Assembly (NCBI GenBank): GCA_000827495.1 | Contig: KN817528.1 | Coordinates: forward strand, 372,001-436,000 | Reading direction: 5' to 3' | DNA: 64,000 bases | Origin: Hypholoma sublateritium FD-334 SS-4 | Lineage: Eukaryota; Basidiomycota; Agaricomycetes; Agaricales; Strophariaceae | Shown: in pieces, positions 37,177 through 47,300 of the stretch | Layout: each line of letters begins with the position of its first letter | Numbering within the stretch: the stretch's first letter is position 1 | Position numbers and translations under genes: made by a program | The notes under the pieces: model-generated | Database searches by the model: none | What the model was told of the DNA's origin: nothing | Seen by the model: only the letters and a program-made list of their open reading frames with translations

Positions 37177-37941
37177 AGCTGTCGATGTAAGCGCCCACTC
37201 TGTTCTTGCTTACCGGTCCTGGCTTACTCGATCATTTGTACATCGCAGAATTTTCCGTCGGCTATATAACAAGGAACAAATAAATGAAGAGCATTTAGGA
37301 ACCACGAGCGTGATTAATCAGTCTCGAATCAATAAGTCAGCGAAGTGATGTGATGAGACGGAATCTTTTGTTCAAGTTCAACAAAATCAACGACAGACGA
37401 TTGAGGGAGAAAGGGTATCTCCTTGTAGGGCGGATGCTTGAGGTATGCTTTTTCTTTTGAACTTATCGATTATCGCTCGCAGTCACCGATCAACGTGAAA
37501 AATTGCAGAATAGTATTCAATGGGAAGTTGATGGGAAGCCGCTGCAATCTCCTAGTATGCCGCCGTCAGCAGACGGGCAACAGACGGGAGTTACATTTTC
37601 CAGCAGATTTTCAGCATATAGAAAATATTTCTGTCTCCCACGAGTCGTCAGTTAGACATTAGGGTATAAAGGTTGAACGTTGACGTTGAACGCCGAGGCT
37701 TGAAGCTTGAGCTTGAAGCTTGAAGCTTGAAGAATCAATGAAGCCAGTCGACAACCAGCCGACCCAAAAGTCTACTTAATCGGACGGTTCCACCACCCAT
37801 CATGTATATTTCCCACGGTATTTATCAGGCTTGAAAAAAACTATTGCGGCTTTTTGCTTTACTCATACTGCAGTTCATCGATCATCCCTCATACCCTCAG
37901 TGGCGATGATTAATGGCCGCGAAGAGCTATTTTACACAGTC
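37177..37941. other. intergenic between family-1 F-box copies
   Basis: No gene supported. It contains the TTGAACG/GCTTGAA repeats listed separately. Upstream ATGs near 37906 are in frame with the pseudogene. Confidence 0.5.
37698..37732 (+). repeat. GCTTGAA microsatellite
   Basis: Five near-perfect GCTTGAA/GCTTGA units in 35 bases. Overlapping AAGCTT palindromes make it self-complementary. A shorter version occurs near 19340. Confidence 0.8.
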
Positions 37942-39861
37942 ATGACCCCGGCTTTTCCTCAAGAACTATTTGACATGTGTATCGATGCTCTTGCAGGCGA
38001 TCACAGCAACCCAACGCGAATTGCATCACTCAAATCGTGTTCTCTCGTGTCGAAATCATTCAGCCGCTGCGCACAAGGCCACATCTACTCAGATCTACTC
38101 CAACATTGTCTTCTGGGGAGTCACCGTGGGTGCGGACGACTTCCACCGAAAATTGGATGCTCTGAATACCATGCGAACAGCCTTGGAGCGCGATCCCCAT
38201 CTCGCTGCGTGTGTGCGTCGATTCGAGATACATCTGCCGCATGTCCGCGACTGGGGTATGCACACGCAAGAGGAAATCAGGCAGGTAACGCAGGGCGCAA
38301 GAGTCTGCCTCACCCAGATCACATGTGCTGTAGCCGCCGCCGCGAAAAAGCACAAAGTCCCGAGAAACCTGCATTCCTTGTATCTGGCCTCCAGTGTGAA
38401 CGATGTATGTCCAGTTTTCTACGATCAAAGAAGCCCAGACTGTCGTTCGCCCTTTCACCAGGCCTGGCACGCGCTGGGCAATTCGCATTCAATCACGACA
38501 CTTCACATTCGCCTGGTCGCCGCTGTTCCCTTTCTATCGCTCATGCGGGCATTCCCGTGCTTGCAAAAACTGGATATAGAGCGGTGCAATCTGCTCTGGC
38601 AGGCAGAACCTTATTCTTATCAGCCAAAAAGCATTAAAGATAGATGCGCACGCCCGCAGGAGCTCTGCGTGGACGAATCTTTTGCCAATTTACACCAGGA
38701 AGCAAAAGACTATTCCGCATGTGGTCTCGAGGATATAATGAGTGGCCTCCAAACATTCCTCTGCAAAGTCAAAACTCTCCAACTACGCATTTATCAGTGT
38801 CATAGCGAGCGCCACTCGAAAGTCGTCGACCTTTCCCAAGGGTCGCTGAAGACTAACAATGTATGTTTTTTCAAGGCGACTAAAGGCCGCTTGAAATTGA
38901 ACTGATTTATCCGTCGCTTGCGTATTTAAGCACTATCGACTTGAACCTTGCACAAGGCCGTCCGCACAGCTTGTTTGTAACGTTTGTGGACCAAAAGCGA
39001 CAAGAGCGTCACTTCAAGGCAGTGACGTGACACGGGTTCGAAGACTCGGACTGATTTACTTAGNGGATTCTCTTAAAGAACAGGGGTGAACAGTCTTATT
39101 CAAACTATACACTCTACTTTACNTGGGTACAAACTACAGCTACTTATACATATTCTAATACATGAGTCAAGGAGCTCTCTAGCCAATCAAAGAGATACTT
39201 GCTTNCCTCAGAGTCAGGAAAAGAAGACCGACTCTTCAAGAGTCAGTCAGAGTCATACAAAGAGTCAGANCGAGTCAGCATAGGGCATGGATCGTCATAC
39301 AGCGGAAACGAGAGGCGGAAGGCATACGGTCGGCATAAGTGGCATAGATTAGATAGCGCGTGGGAGTGATGAGACTGCCGGCGCGGCATAATGTGGGTTG
39401 ATGCGGTGCAGGGACGTCCAAACGTTACATTGTTCCTCCCTTCTTTCCAATTGAACACACTCGGGTCCCTGAAGAGTTTGACATTCGAGATACACAGACC
39501 CCTCTATTTCCGGCATTTCTGGGCCAACGCAATAGCTCAACTGTTATGGCGCGTAGAAAACACACAAATCGACACAATCAAGATACACATGGTGGATGTT
39601 CCTTCCTCCGCATGGGATATGTCGGGAGTGACACGGCACGACCCCATAGAAGAGACTCAAACCTGGGTGTTGCTAGATGCCGCTCTCGTACAGCCAAAAC
39701 TTGCCACTTTGCGCTCAGTGGACATAGAGTTTTTTTTCAGGAGGGAGGATGAAATATCTTTGTCTAATGGTCAACAGTCGGATCTCTGCAACCTGCCCAA
39801 GATGCCTCTGTTATCTGCATTATTGGGGGAGAGATTGTGTATAAGTAATCATTACAAATGA
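37942..39861 (+). pseudogene. F-box-like protein (family 1, broken copy)
   Basis: Tandem copy of the gene at 35803. The N-terminus is kept (MTPAFPQELFDMCIDALAGD, then SNPTRIASLKSCSLVSKSFS). At 38082-38099 the 10-base unit ATCTACTCAG is followed by ATCTACTC, a tandem duplication that shifts the frame by one; removing 10 bases restores GHIYSNIVFWG, matching the paralog. The body then reads in the new frame (RRFEIHLPHVRDWG, SHSITTLHIRL, PCLQKLDIERCNLLW) to about 38863. An intron-like piece and then a foreign-looking insert (about 38990-39400, several N bases) interrupt it. The C-terminal part resumes at about 39400 (LNTLGSLKSLTFEIHRPLYF) and ends at 39861. Another small indel near the intron border makes the frames disagree. 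It cannot make a full-length protein as read. Confidence 0.8.
38990..39400. mobile_element. probable insert, LTR-like or repeat fragment
   Basis: Sequence with no match to the intact F-box paralog sits inside the broken copy. It contains four N bases (39064, 39123, 39205, 39270), direct GAGTCA/AGTCAG repeats (39200-39280) and no ORF. Short similar stretches border it (GCACAAGGCCGTCC near 38951 and GCAGGGACGTCC near 39408), so it may be an insertion with duplicated edges or a join between two partial F-box copies. A solo LTR is possible, but I cannot define TG...CA ends. Confidence 0.35.
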
Positions 39862-40268
39862 ACCTTGGCGACAACACAATATATGCCGTCTATACTATTT
39901 TGTTGTGTCGTCTATTCCCAGCACACATGACATAATTGTTTGCTTATTCTATGTCTCTCGTGCTGACTTCTCTGTGGTCGACTTTGTGGGTGACGCGGCG
40001 CGATGGGAAATAATGATTGCCAAATACAGTAGGCACATATCCATTTTGAGGTAGTCTCCGCATGAGATCATAAGTCGAGCGCTTCTTCGTACCGGCCTCC
40101 CAAGGAAAGAGAATGAAAAATTAATTGTTGTATGTAATGCAGATTCAGAAATCAGTCAGGTCTTTGGCGTCGGTTAGTAATATTCTTCCGTTTCCTCCGT
40201 GGAGTCGGCGTTGACAGATAGCGCGAAGTGGCTGTGATGGGCTACATACAATGATCATTGAAAGCGAA
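39862..40268. other. intergenic
   Basis: No gene seen. It contains the 3' ends of the convergent F-box pseudogene and Sfk1-like gene. Confidence 0.5.
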
Positions 40269-41221
40269 TTAAGCCTGAGTGACCTGTGTCATGTTGATGT
40301 TGCTCCCAGATTCAGGGTGGGCATGCGGTCCATATCGGGCCATGAGTTCTCCTTTTTCGACGTTCTTCGACAGCCGCAGATCATACCAGTATGTGAGGAG
40401 GTAGAACGTGTACCCGAAGGCAATAACCCACTCGAAGACACCTAATCAAATATATTAGAAACACCCAGCAATGAACGATGTGAATTCCTACCCCCGACGT
40501 CCGGCGCCTGGAAAAGGGTAATAGCAAAGACGATAGCGCAGATGATAAGCAGAAAACCGATGACACCCTTCGCTATGTATGCGCCTCTGAGCTGCTTCAA
40601 TCCCTCGAAGTCTTTACTAAGCCAACGGTACTGTATCCAAAATTAGTAGGTAAGTTGTAGATCAACAGCATGGATGCAATATACCTCAATAACGGAAAAT
40701 ATGGCGCTGAATCCGACACCAACGATGAAGACGAGCAAAAATATACGATGTTCCTTTGGGAAGCGCTTGGTGTCGAAGATAGAAAGAAAGAGCAGCCCGA
40801 ATCCTCCGATCAACCCACAAATTATCGCAAGAACACTGAAAACACGCTCGCGCATGCGCATGTTCGGCATTAACCTAGAGAAGCAAGGTTGAGTACGTTT
40901 TCTATGTCATGCGAAGGAGATAAAAGGAGGCCGAGATGAGACTCACCGTCCGGTGTGCCGGAGGTACCGCTCGTACAGTAGACAAAGAAAGAATCCGAAG
41001 CCTGTAACCGCGCATCCGACAACAAAGAGCGGCTTGAGCCTCGATGCGCCTATGTCCGAGATGTATGCGACCTTCCCGTCCTGCGTTGGATATTTGGGCC
41101 GGCCCATTGCGAGCCAGGTGACGAGCATGGCCAGAAGTGTGGCGAACCACATGAGCGCCGTGAATATTGGTATCCAGACATATATCCAGTGGTGAAAGCG
41201 GAGAGGAATGTGGGTAGACAT
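40269..41221 (-). CDS. Frag1/DRAM/Sfk1 family membrane protein
   Basis: A polytopic protein of the family that includes yeast Sfk1 (plasma membrane, PI4P and lipid asymmetry) and animal DRAM/PGAP2-related proteins. The ATG at 41221 (MSTHIPLRFHHWIYVWIPIF) is preferred to an upstream in-frame TTG. About six helices are visible: WIPIFTALMWFATLLAMLVTW, LFVVGCAVTGFGFFLCLLY, VFSVLAIICGLIGGFGLLFL, IFLLVFIVGVGFSAIFSVIEV, GVIGFLLIICAIVFAITL and VFEWVIAFGYTFYLLTYWYD (each shortened in reading to 20 residues or fewer where longer). The family's signature short loops YISDIGA after helix 1 and VFEW before the last helix are present. The tail is short and polar (NINMTQVTQA). Four exons with short introns. 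A perfect CRE (TGACGTCA) lies about 280 bases upstream. Confidence 0.85.
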
Positions 41222-41502
41222 GCCACCGTTGGATGGGTGGGTGGGGTAGCCTTGGCAGTGTGCAGCGTCGCTCAATATTTACCGTGCTCATTCCCACTTC
41301 GACGTCATCGCCCGCGTTATAATCGACCCCCCTGGAAATGATTGCCTTCTCTCTCCACTCTCTCACGCAAGATTGAATTTGCGTCTACGGAGAACCGTTC
41401 AGGAATATGAACATACCTCATGCTTTTATGAACATTGGTCCCCTTTATGTTTCGCTAATGCGTCCTTTTCTAAGTCGAGTTTGCGGAAAACCTGGCGAGA
41501 AA

Positions 41503-41510
41503 TGACGTCA
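41503..41510. promoter_or_regulatory. CRE-like palindrome TGACGTCA
   Basis: A perfect bZIP (ATF/CREB) site about 280 bases upstream of the Sfk1-like start. A second half-matching GACGTCA is at 41301-41307. Confidence 0.45.
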
Positions 41511-41981
41511 GCGTCATCGCAGAATCGGCGCAGTCTATAAATAACACGAGGTCAGACTGGGCCCTGGGGCCGTAATCGGACTGTGCTTCACCGACTGGGT
41601 TTGTAACTCAAAAATTGTAGAAAACACAAAGAGCCGAGAGAATTGACAGACTTAGTAAGGGTCAGATTTGGTACAGGAACCTGGGAGCTAGGGTGTACGC
41701 GAGCAGTCGGCTCGGTAATACGATTTTTTTGTGCGGAAATGCCGCATGGTTGGCGTTACTGCTTTGTAACAATAAAATCTAGAACATGAATAGCTCAGGA
41801 GCTCACAGATTTATCACTTTTGATGTTAATTTTCGACATCGATAACCTGGAGCCTTGGAAAGAACTGAAAGCAGCTGCCAGCTGAGCGCCGCTGGTCGGC
41901 TTCGGACCACGGACCGCCAGATCACGTGGTACAAATACACGTGCGGCCGTGGAAGCAACGCACAGACCATGGAAAAAAGAG

Positions 41982-41988
41982 TATATAA
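41982..41988 (+). promoter_or_regulatory. TATA box of module A
   Basis: TATATAA, conserved in module C (54079-54085, minus strand). It could start a transcript carrying the microORF and then F-box A. Confidence 0.5.
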
Positions 41989-42131
41989 CGGTGGGCTCGG
42001 CCTCCGTTGCTCCTTAGAACATACTCAATCAGGATCTGTTTACAGAAACTGACCGAGTCTCGCATTTTTACAAATGCCGCATTCTTTATATCCACTCGAT
42101 GACATTCGCGCTCTCTCGTTTTACAGAGAAC

Positions 42132-42221
42132 ATGGCTCTCCTTCGGGAGAGTCTCGAGGACGTTTGGGAGGAGTTGGCTCGGCGCGCAAGCGCTTGGAGT
42201 TTTCACTTTCCAGCGAGATGA
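42132..42221 (+). CDS. 29-residue microprotein or upstream ORF
   Basis: Begins MALLRESLEDVWEELARRAS in good context (AACATGG). Compared with copy C, four base changes fall in this frame and three are silent (CTC/CTT, CTT/CTC, TTT/TTC); one changes Trp to Cys. In the overlapping longer frame that starts at 42074 (MPHSLYPLDD), nearly all of the same changes alter residues. This favours the short frame as the one under selection. The N-terminal part could form an amphipathic helix. It may be a free microprotein or an upstream ORF of the F-box transcript. No homolog is known to me. Confidence 0.4.
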   Translation: MALLRESLEDVWEELARRASAWSFHFPAR

Positions 42222-42487
42222 GCGTCTGTCTGATGGATACCATCTTTTTACAAGATATTTTATATAGTTTTGGGAATGAAATTTGTTTTAATTGTCTTCA
42301 TTTCGCGTTCAATGTTGGTGTGCTGAGGACTTGAATATTATTGACTGAAGGAAATTTTCCATTGTGTGCTGCTACAGTGTACATATTTGACAAGCTTGTT
42401 GATGGCAAACAGTGCAGGCACAAAGGTTGCTTTAAATTTCAACTGCTCAGCTTTGTGCTGCCATGACAGTGGCACTGCTGTTTAGAT

Positions 42488-43951
42488 ATGGACCGCGAAA
42501 CACTATTCACCTCGATTCAATGCCTGCGCACACGGAAAGAACAGCTGCTGCGTGAACTCGAGGAGGTGAGTCTCGAAATCAACCTGCAGAATGCAAAGTA
42601 CTCCCGGTTCCTAAACGACGATGCTCCTGTGTACCGTCTGCCCAACGAAATCCTGACGCATATATTCATTCTCGTCCAAGGCCATTTTTCCAATCCACTC
42701 TTGCACGTAAAAGCCTCGCACGTATCGCATCGCTGGCGGTCCATCTTCCTCTCTACGCCCTTGCTTTGGAACACAATCTCATTCCATATCCGCCCAGCCA
42801 AAAAATCTTTCAGTCGTCTTCTCCCCTTGTTGGATGCGCAGCTCTTGCACTCGGCGCAGTGTATCCTCGATATCGACCTCCATTTCTATGACACTGACAC
42901 CGATCTTGCACCGTACCTGTCGCGCCTGGCGGCTCATGCCACCCGCTGGCGGAGGTTGTCGATCGCCATCCATGACCCGCATCCACACATGGATGCGTTC
43001 AAGGAACTGTTAAGCACGGCACAGGCGCCGGTTCTGGAGCATCTATCGCTGACTCTGGGCGACCCATTTATCGAAGAGAAAACACGATCACCGCGGATGG
43101 CGTACCCCAGCATGGACGGCACGATTCTGGCGCCTGGCGCCCCGGCGCTCTCGTTTGTGCGATTGGCGGGCCACGCGATGGGCCGGATGCACCCACCTCT
43201 CCAGGCAGTGACGACGCTCCACCTCGACGGCTGGACGCGCCACTACATCACGCCCGACCAGCTCACAGGCGTCCTCGGCGCCGCGCCGCGGCTCGTCAAC
43301 CTGTCGCTCAACCAGTTCGCCATGAGCCACCCGCGCGACCCGACCGTGTTCCCGCGCGCCGTCGCGCTCCCGCACCTCCGCCGGCTGCGCCTGCGCGGGC
43401 TGTTCCCGAGCCCCGCGCGCTTCTGTGCGCTCATCGACGCCCCGGGACTGTACGCGCTCACGCTCACGCAGATCGATGCGTTCCAGGTCCCGTCGCTGCC
43501 GAGCGTGCGGCACGTCACGCTCGACGTGCAGTCCGGGTTCGACGAGGCAGACATCACGCAGCTCGCGCGCGCGACGCCCGGCGTCCTTGTGCTTACGGCG
43601 GAGGTGACGTTCCGCGAGATATTCATTGGGCTGCTACCTGGCGACGGCCCGGCGGCGGCGGCGGCGCGCCCGTGGCCTGCCTTGCGGGCGCTCGAGCTGT
43701 GGGACATGGAGATCGGGGACGTGCCGTACCTGTGTCATCTGGTGTTCACCCTCCAGGAAATCGGTGCGCTGAGCAAGGACGGGGACGGGGATGGGCTGAG
43801 TAAGATCTCGCTGGACCGCCGGGGGAGGACGGGGATGCGCGCGAAACACCGCCTGGATTGGCTGGAGGAGCGGGTTGAGGTTGGGCGGGCCGGGGAGCAG
43901 GAGCGCTGGCCGCTCGGGCTCGGGTACACCGATCCCCATCACGAGGTGTGA
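42488..43951 (+). CDS. F-box protein (family 2, copy A, intact)
   Basis: A single uninterrupted frame of 487 codons. The N-terminus is a short coiled coil (RTRKEQLLRELEEVSLEIN), followed by the F-box (APVYRLPNEILTHIFILVQG) with SHVSHRWRSIFLSTPLLWNT, the typical Agaricomycete layout. The C-terminal 330 residues are LRR-like (SVRHVTLDVQSGFDEADITQ; AVALPHLRRLRLRGLFPS; WPALRALELWDMEIGDVPYL), ending in LGYTDPHHEV. The 3' half is very GC-rich. Two broken copies (B and C) lie on the other strand at 48850-50225 and 52086-53589. Copy A has both the 5' module shared with C and the 3' flank shared with B, so it is the most complete and perhaps parental copy. Likely SCF substrate adaptor. Confidence 0.85.
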   Translation: MDRETLFTSIQCLRTRKEQLLRELEEVSLEINLQNAKYSRFLNDDAPVYRLPNEILTHIFILVQGHFSNPLLHVKASHVSHRWRSIFLSTPLLWNTISFHIRPAKKSFSRLLPLLDAQLLHSAQCILDIDLHFYDTDTDLAPYLSRLAAHATRWRRLSIAIHDPHPHMDAFKELLSTAQAPVLEHLSLTLGDPFIEEKTRSPRMAYPSMDGTILAPGAPALSFVRLAGHAMGRMHPPLQAVTTLHLDGWTRHYITPDQLTGVLGAAPRLVNLSLNQFAMSHPRDPTVFPRAVALPHLRRLRLRGLFPSPARFCALIDAPGLYALTLTQIDAFQVPSLPSVRHVTLDVQSGFDEADITQLARATPGVLVLTAEVTFREIFIGLLPGDGPAAAAARPWPALRALELWDMEIGDVPYLCHLVFTLQEIGALSKDGDGDGLSKISLDRRGRTGMRAKHRLDWLEERVEVGRAGEQERWPLGLGYTDPHHEV

Positions 43952-44304
43952 TCGGCAGCGGGGCAGCCGGGGTGTGTGCGGCGCCGCAACACGTCCAGGA
44001 GCTTCGCGCAGCTTCTCGTCTGTTCGCTCGGTGCTGTGGGTGGCGATGGACGGTAAAGGAAATGCTCGCACATATTTTGGGACGCCTTGGGCCGTGCGTG
44101 GTGTCGTGACGGGGCACAGGCTGCATGGAAGACTTTGCTTTTTGCTTACTCTGGTCTTGCGCACGATGGGCGCGCACGCGCAGGCGTCCACTTTTTAATT
44201 ATCAAGCGGCCTGTGGACAATTCGTACGTAGGCGATTGGGCACGATAGTTGGCCGGAAATGGACATTGTGGTTCTCCGGACTCGGGCTGCGCCCATTGGC
44301 GGAA

Positions 44305-44346
44305 TGACGTCCCGGGCGAGTTTGTCAGCGTGACGTGACGTTAGTC
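44305..44346. promoter_or_regulatory. bZIP site cluster upstream of DsbA-like gene
   Basis: TGACGTC at 44305, TGACGTGACGTTAGTCA at about 44331-44347 (two TGACG cores and a TTAGTCA Yap1/AP-1 type site), and ATTGG (reverse CCAAT) near 44294. All lie within 145 bases of the ATG at 44436. This fits stress or redox control, as an inference. Confidence 0.45.
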
Positions 44347-44435
44347 AAAGGGCGTCTGTGGCAGTCTGTCAGCGGCGGCGTTGATGATCTCTTCATAATC
44401 TGCGGCAATCCAATCCCAAATCCCACCACCCCATC

Positions 44436-45397
44436 ATGGCTGCCCGCATCCTCAAACTGACCGTCGTCACAGACTTTGTGAGTCCGCCCCTCGCCGCCAA
44501 TACTCTTGCTCACGTCCCCAGGGCTGCGTCAACTGCTGCATCGGCCAGCACGAGCTGCTCGACGCCATCGCATACTCCCAGGACGTCCTCCACCTCCCCC
44601 TCCAGTTCGAGCTCGAGCATCTCCCCTTCCGCCTCATCAACCGCGATCTCCTCTCCGAGGACGCCCCAAGAGTCGACCGCGCCGACTTCTTGCAAAAAAC
44701 GTTCGGCAAGGACAAATACACAAAGTTCGAGGCCGCAATCACAAAGTGGGGCCAGGAGAAGGGTGTCCCAATGTGTGTCCCCCCGCCGACGCTTCCCCCC
44801 CGTTTCTGACATTCTGTCCAGCTCACTGCACGGCGTCATGAGCCAGACCACCCGCGCGCACCGGCTCGTGCAGAAGGCGTACAAGCTCGGCGGCCAGCGC
44901 CTCCAGGTCCCCCTCCTCTGCGCCATATTCAAGGCCCACCTAGAAGACGGAAAGGACATTGCGGACTACGACGTCCTCGCCGACATCGCGGAGAGCTCGG
45001 GGACCATGTCTCGCAACGAGGTGCGCCGTGACCAGCAGCTCCCCCCGACGTCCCGCTTATTCGCACGCTTATAGGCCCTCGCGTTCCTGCGCTCGGACGA
45101 GCTCGAGCGGGAGGTCGACGACATGTGCAACAACGCCCGCTCGCAGGGCATCACCGGCGTCCCGATGACGATCATTGACGGCAAGTGGGCTGTCAGCGGC
45201 GGCCAATCGTCGGACGTCTTCATCCAGGTATGTCCCCGTGCATTTTTACGCTCGCGGATGGCGCCATTGATCATCATCCTCTACCTCTCGCATGTTTTTC
45301 CGGCACGCAGATATTCAAGAAACTCGCCGCCGCCGGTGTGCATAATGCCCCGTCGCCCTTTCCCGGCCACATCGTCGACACCCTTATCGTCGCTTGA
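44436..45397 (+). CDS. DsbA-like thioredoxin-fold oxidoreductase (FrnE type)
   Basis: Belongs to the DSBA/2-hydroxychromene-2-carboxylate isomerase superfamily (thioredoxin fold with helical insert). The ATG at 44436 gives MAARILKLTVVTDF. The first intron (GTGAGT...CCCCAG) joins to GCVNCCIGQHELLDAI, placing the redox motif C-V-N-C after strand 1, as in family members with CPWC. The helical insert follows: HLPLQFELEHLPFRLI, RVDRADFLQKTFGKDK, LVQKAYKLGGQRLQVPLLCA and HLEDGKDIADYDVLADIAES. The cis-proline loop is seen as GITGVPMTIIDGKWAVSGGQ, which holds the V-P-x-x-x-I-D motif. The last exon ends near IVDTLIVA. Five exons. No signal peptide, so probably cytosolic or mitochondrial. The bZIP/Yap-type sites upstream suit a redox gene. 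Confidence 0.85.
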
Positions 45398-47300
45398 GAT
45401 GCTCGCCCAGATGTATGTATTATCGGTTATTTGGGACGACCTACGCTATTCCCCCGCCTGTGCTCCGTATCCGTCTCGCTCCATTCTCCTCTCTGTTGAC
45501 ACCAAATTATTCCCCTTCATATGTTCTCTCCTTCTTTATTCTGTGTTTGTACATCTGCTCTGCTCTTCTTCTGTAGTTATAACTAGCTGTGTCGGCGTTT
45601 ATGATATGCCTCTTCTAGTCCGCTGCTCCCTGCCCCGTTTATCTTGCCTTGCCGAGCTGAACTCGCCAGTAACGCCACCGCACGCCCAATACCGCACGAA
45701 TGCATGCATTGTCCCATCCACCCGTCGACGTCGGCCGCTGGGCCTAGCTCCATCTGCATCCGCACGCGGACTATCTGTTACTCACGACTTAATGCATCAA
45801 ACTCAGGCAGGCCGCAATCTATTACCAACCCGCGCATTTACTCACATCCGTGTATCGCCCGCGCACAAACCCGGCAAGTCTGCGCATCCTGCCAACACCT
45901 TATCGTGTATATGCGCAGCTATCGCTCTCCCCGACCCCCTGGTCCCCCCTGCAGTCGTCCCCAGCAGTCCGCACGCACGCACGCCGGGGGGAGCGTGCAT
46001 TAGTAAAGGGGCACGAGGGAGGGGCAAATTTGTGGCACTTTGTGAGGTAATTGTGCGCATGACTAACGTGGGTGACGAGGGCCTTACGGAGGCGCCGGGG
46101 AAATGCGCACGATTATTCAGCGGGTGCAGCCTTCGAACCTGCACTCCGGACTCGAGCGACGAGAGCAGCCTACGACCGGCTGGGTGGACACGGGCTGCTG
46201 GTAGGTGCCCTGGGCGCTTTCGCGTCGGTGCGGGGTGCAGCGGCGGCGGCGGCGGTGGTGGTGCGCACGCCCATGCGCCGTGGTGCGCGTGCGGCACCCC
46301 CTTTAGGCGCGCGGTGCCCATGCTGCAGGGCGTGCCGTAATCCCCAGGCGCGCGCTGTGAAAATTGCGCCTAAGTGGACCCTGCGCGGCGGGTTGGCGGC
46401 CGCCAATCAGGCCCAGGGCTAGGCTCCAACTCTATTTCTATTCTCGTTCCTCGCCGCGGCACCCGCTGGCAGGCGGGCGGGTCGCGGCGGTGGCACCGCT
46501 TGCGCGGTCTACGCGAGCGGCGCCGTCGCAGGCCGCGGCTGCCCTGCACCGAGCGGACTCAGCAGCGCACGCGCATCACGCGTGCGCTGTGCGTGATTGC
46601 TCGCGTGCTGACACCGATACTGGTGGTGTCATTACCCAGGACTTGATGAGGACCCAGGTGCGTCGTGCGCGACGCGCTGCTCGCTGACTCGCGCTCCCAC
46701 AGACGCACATGACCTCGCCGCTCCGCACGCGTCGTGCCCCGGCGTGCGAACTGGGCAATTGAAATACATGTATATATACCGCAGGCGCGCGCCGCGCGCG
46801 TCCTCGTCAGAACGCTACCCCACCCTGCGCTCGCGGCAGGTCGCGTGCGGCGCCGCGGTCGCTCCGCGCCGATGTTATACGGGCTGGCTGGCTGGCTATG
46901 TATACCGCGCGGGCGGCGTTGGGGCGGTGCTCCCGCAATAGAGACGATAGGCGTGCGGGGGCATGCGCGCGGAGGCCCGAGAATAGCAACGCGCGTGCGT
47001 GCGTGCGTGCATGTGTGCGGCGTGTCCCGCTAGTCGGCCGTGTGACGGCGGGGGGCGCGCCTCGGGCACGCGCTCGGCAGTCGCGGTTCGCGCTGCTGGT
47101 CAATACGGGACGCTATGTGCGGTCGCCGTGCTCGCCCGATGTGTGCGCGCAGAGCCGCTGAGCATGAAATGCCGCGCGGGGATAGGTGCTCTGCGGGCCA
47201 TTTTCGCACCGCCGTGTCGTAGGTAAAATTAACATCTGTGTCGCCCGGGTATTAATCCAGGATTTAGTTCAATTAAGATACTAACCATGATAATAACAGC
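45398..47300. other. gene-free, GC-rich island
   Basis: No supportable gene. From about 46000 to 47220 the sequence becomes very rich in G, C and CpG (runs such as GGCGGCGGCGGCGG near 46250 and GCGTGCGTGCGTGCGTGC near 46990), so all frames look open; the long frames (for example 45123-46340) are by-products of composition. It ends abruptly near 47225. Confidence 0.65.

Larger units (their letters stand above)
41922..42250 (+). repeat. TATA/microORF module, copy A
   Basis: About 300 bases that recur inverted at 53822-54169 (high identity) and, decayed, at 48530-48780. It contains a TATA box (41982-41988, TATATAA), a conserved AGAACATACTCAATCAGGAT initiator-like region, GTTTACAGAAACTGACCGAG and the 29-codon ORF. 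It lies upstream of intact F-box copy A. Confidence 0.75.

Noticed and set aside
37698..37732. GCTTGAA run as a CRISPR-like array
   Set aside because: Seven-base units without spacers; a simple microsatellite in a eukaryote.
39025..39060. GGTTCGAA resembling a tRNA B-box
   Set aside because: No matching A-box or cloverleaf; the CC after the B-box is absent.
42074..42334. 86-codon frame (MPHSLYPLDD) in the repeat module
   Set aside because: Base changes against copy C mostly alter residues and the ends diverge, unlike the overlapping 29-codon frame.
45123..46340. 405-codon open frame after and overlapping the DsbA-like gene
   Set aside because: Its first part is exon 4 of the DsbA-like gene read on through an intron; the rest is open only because of high GC, with no domain.
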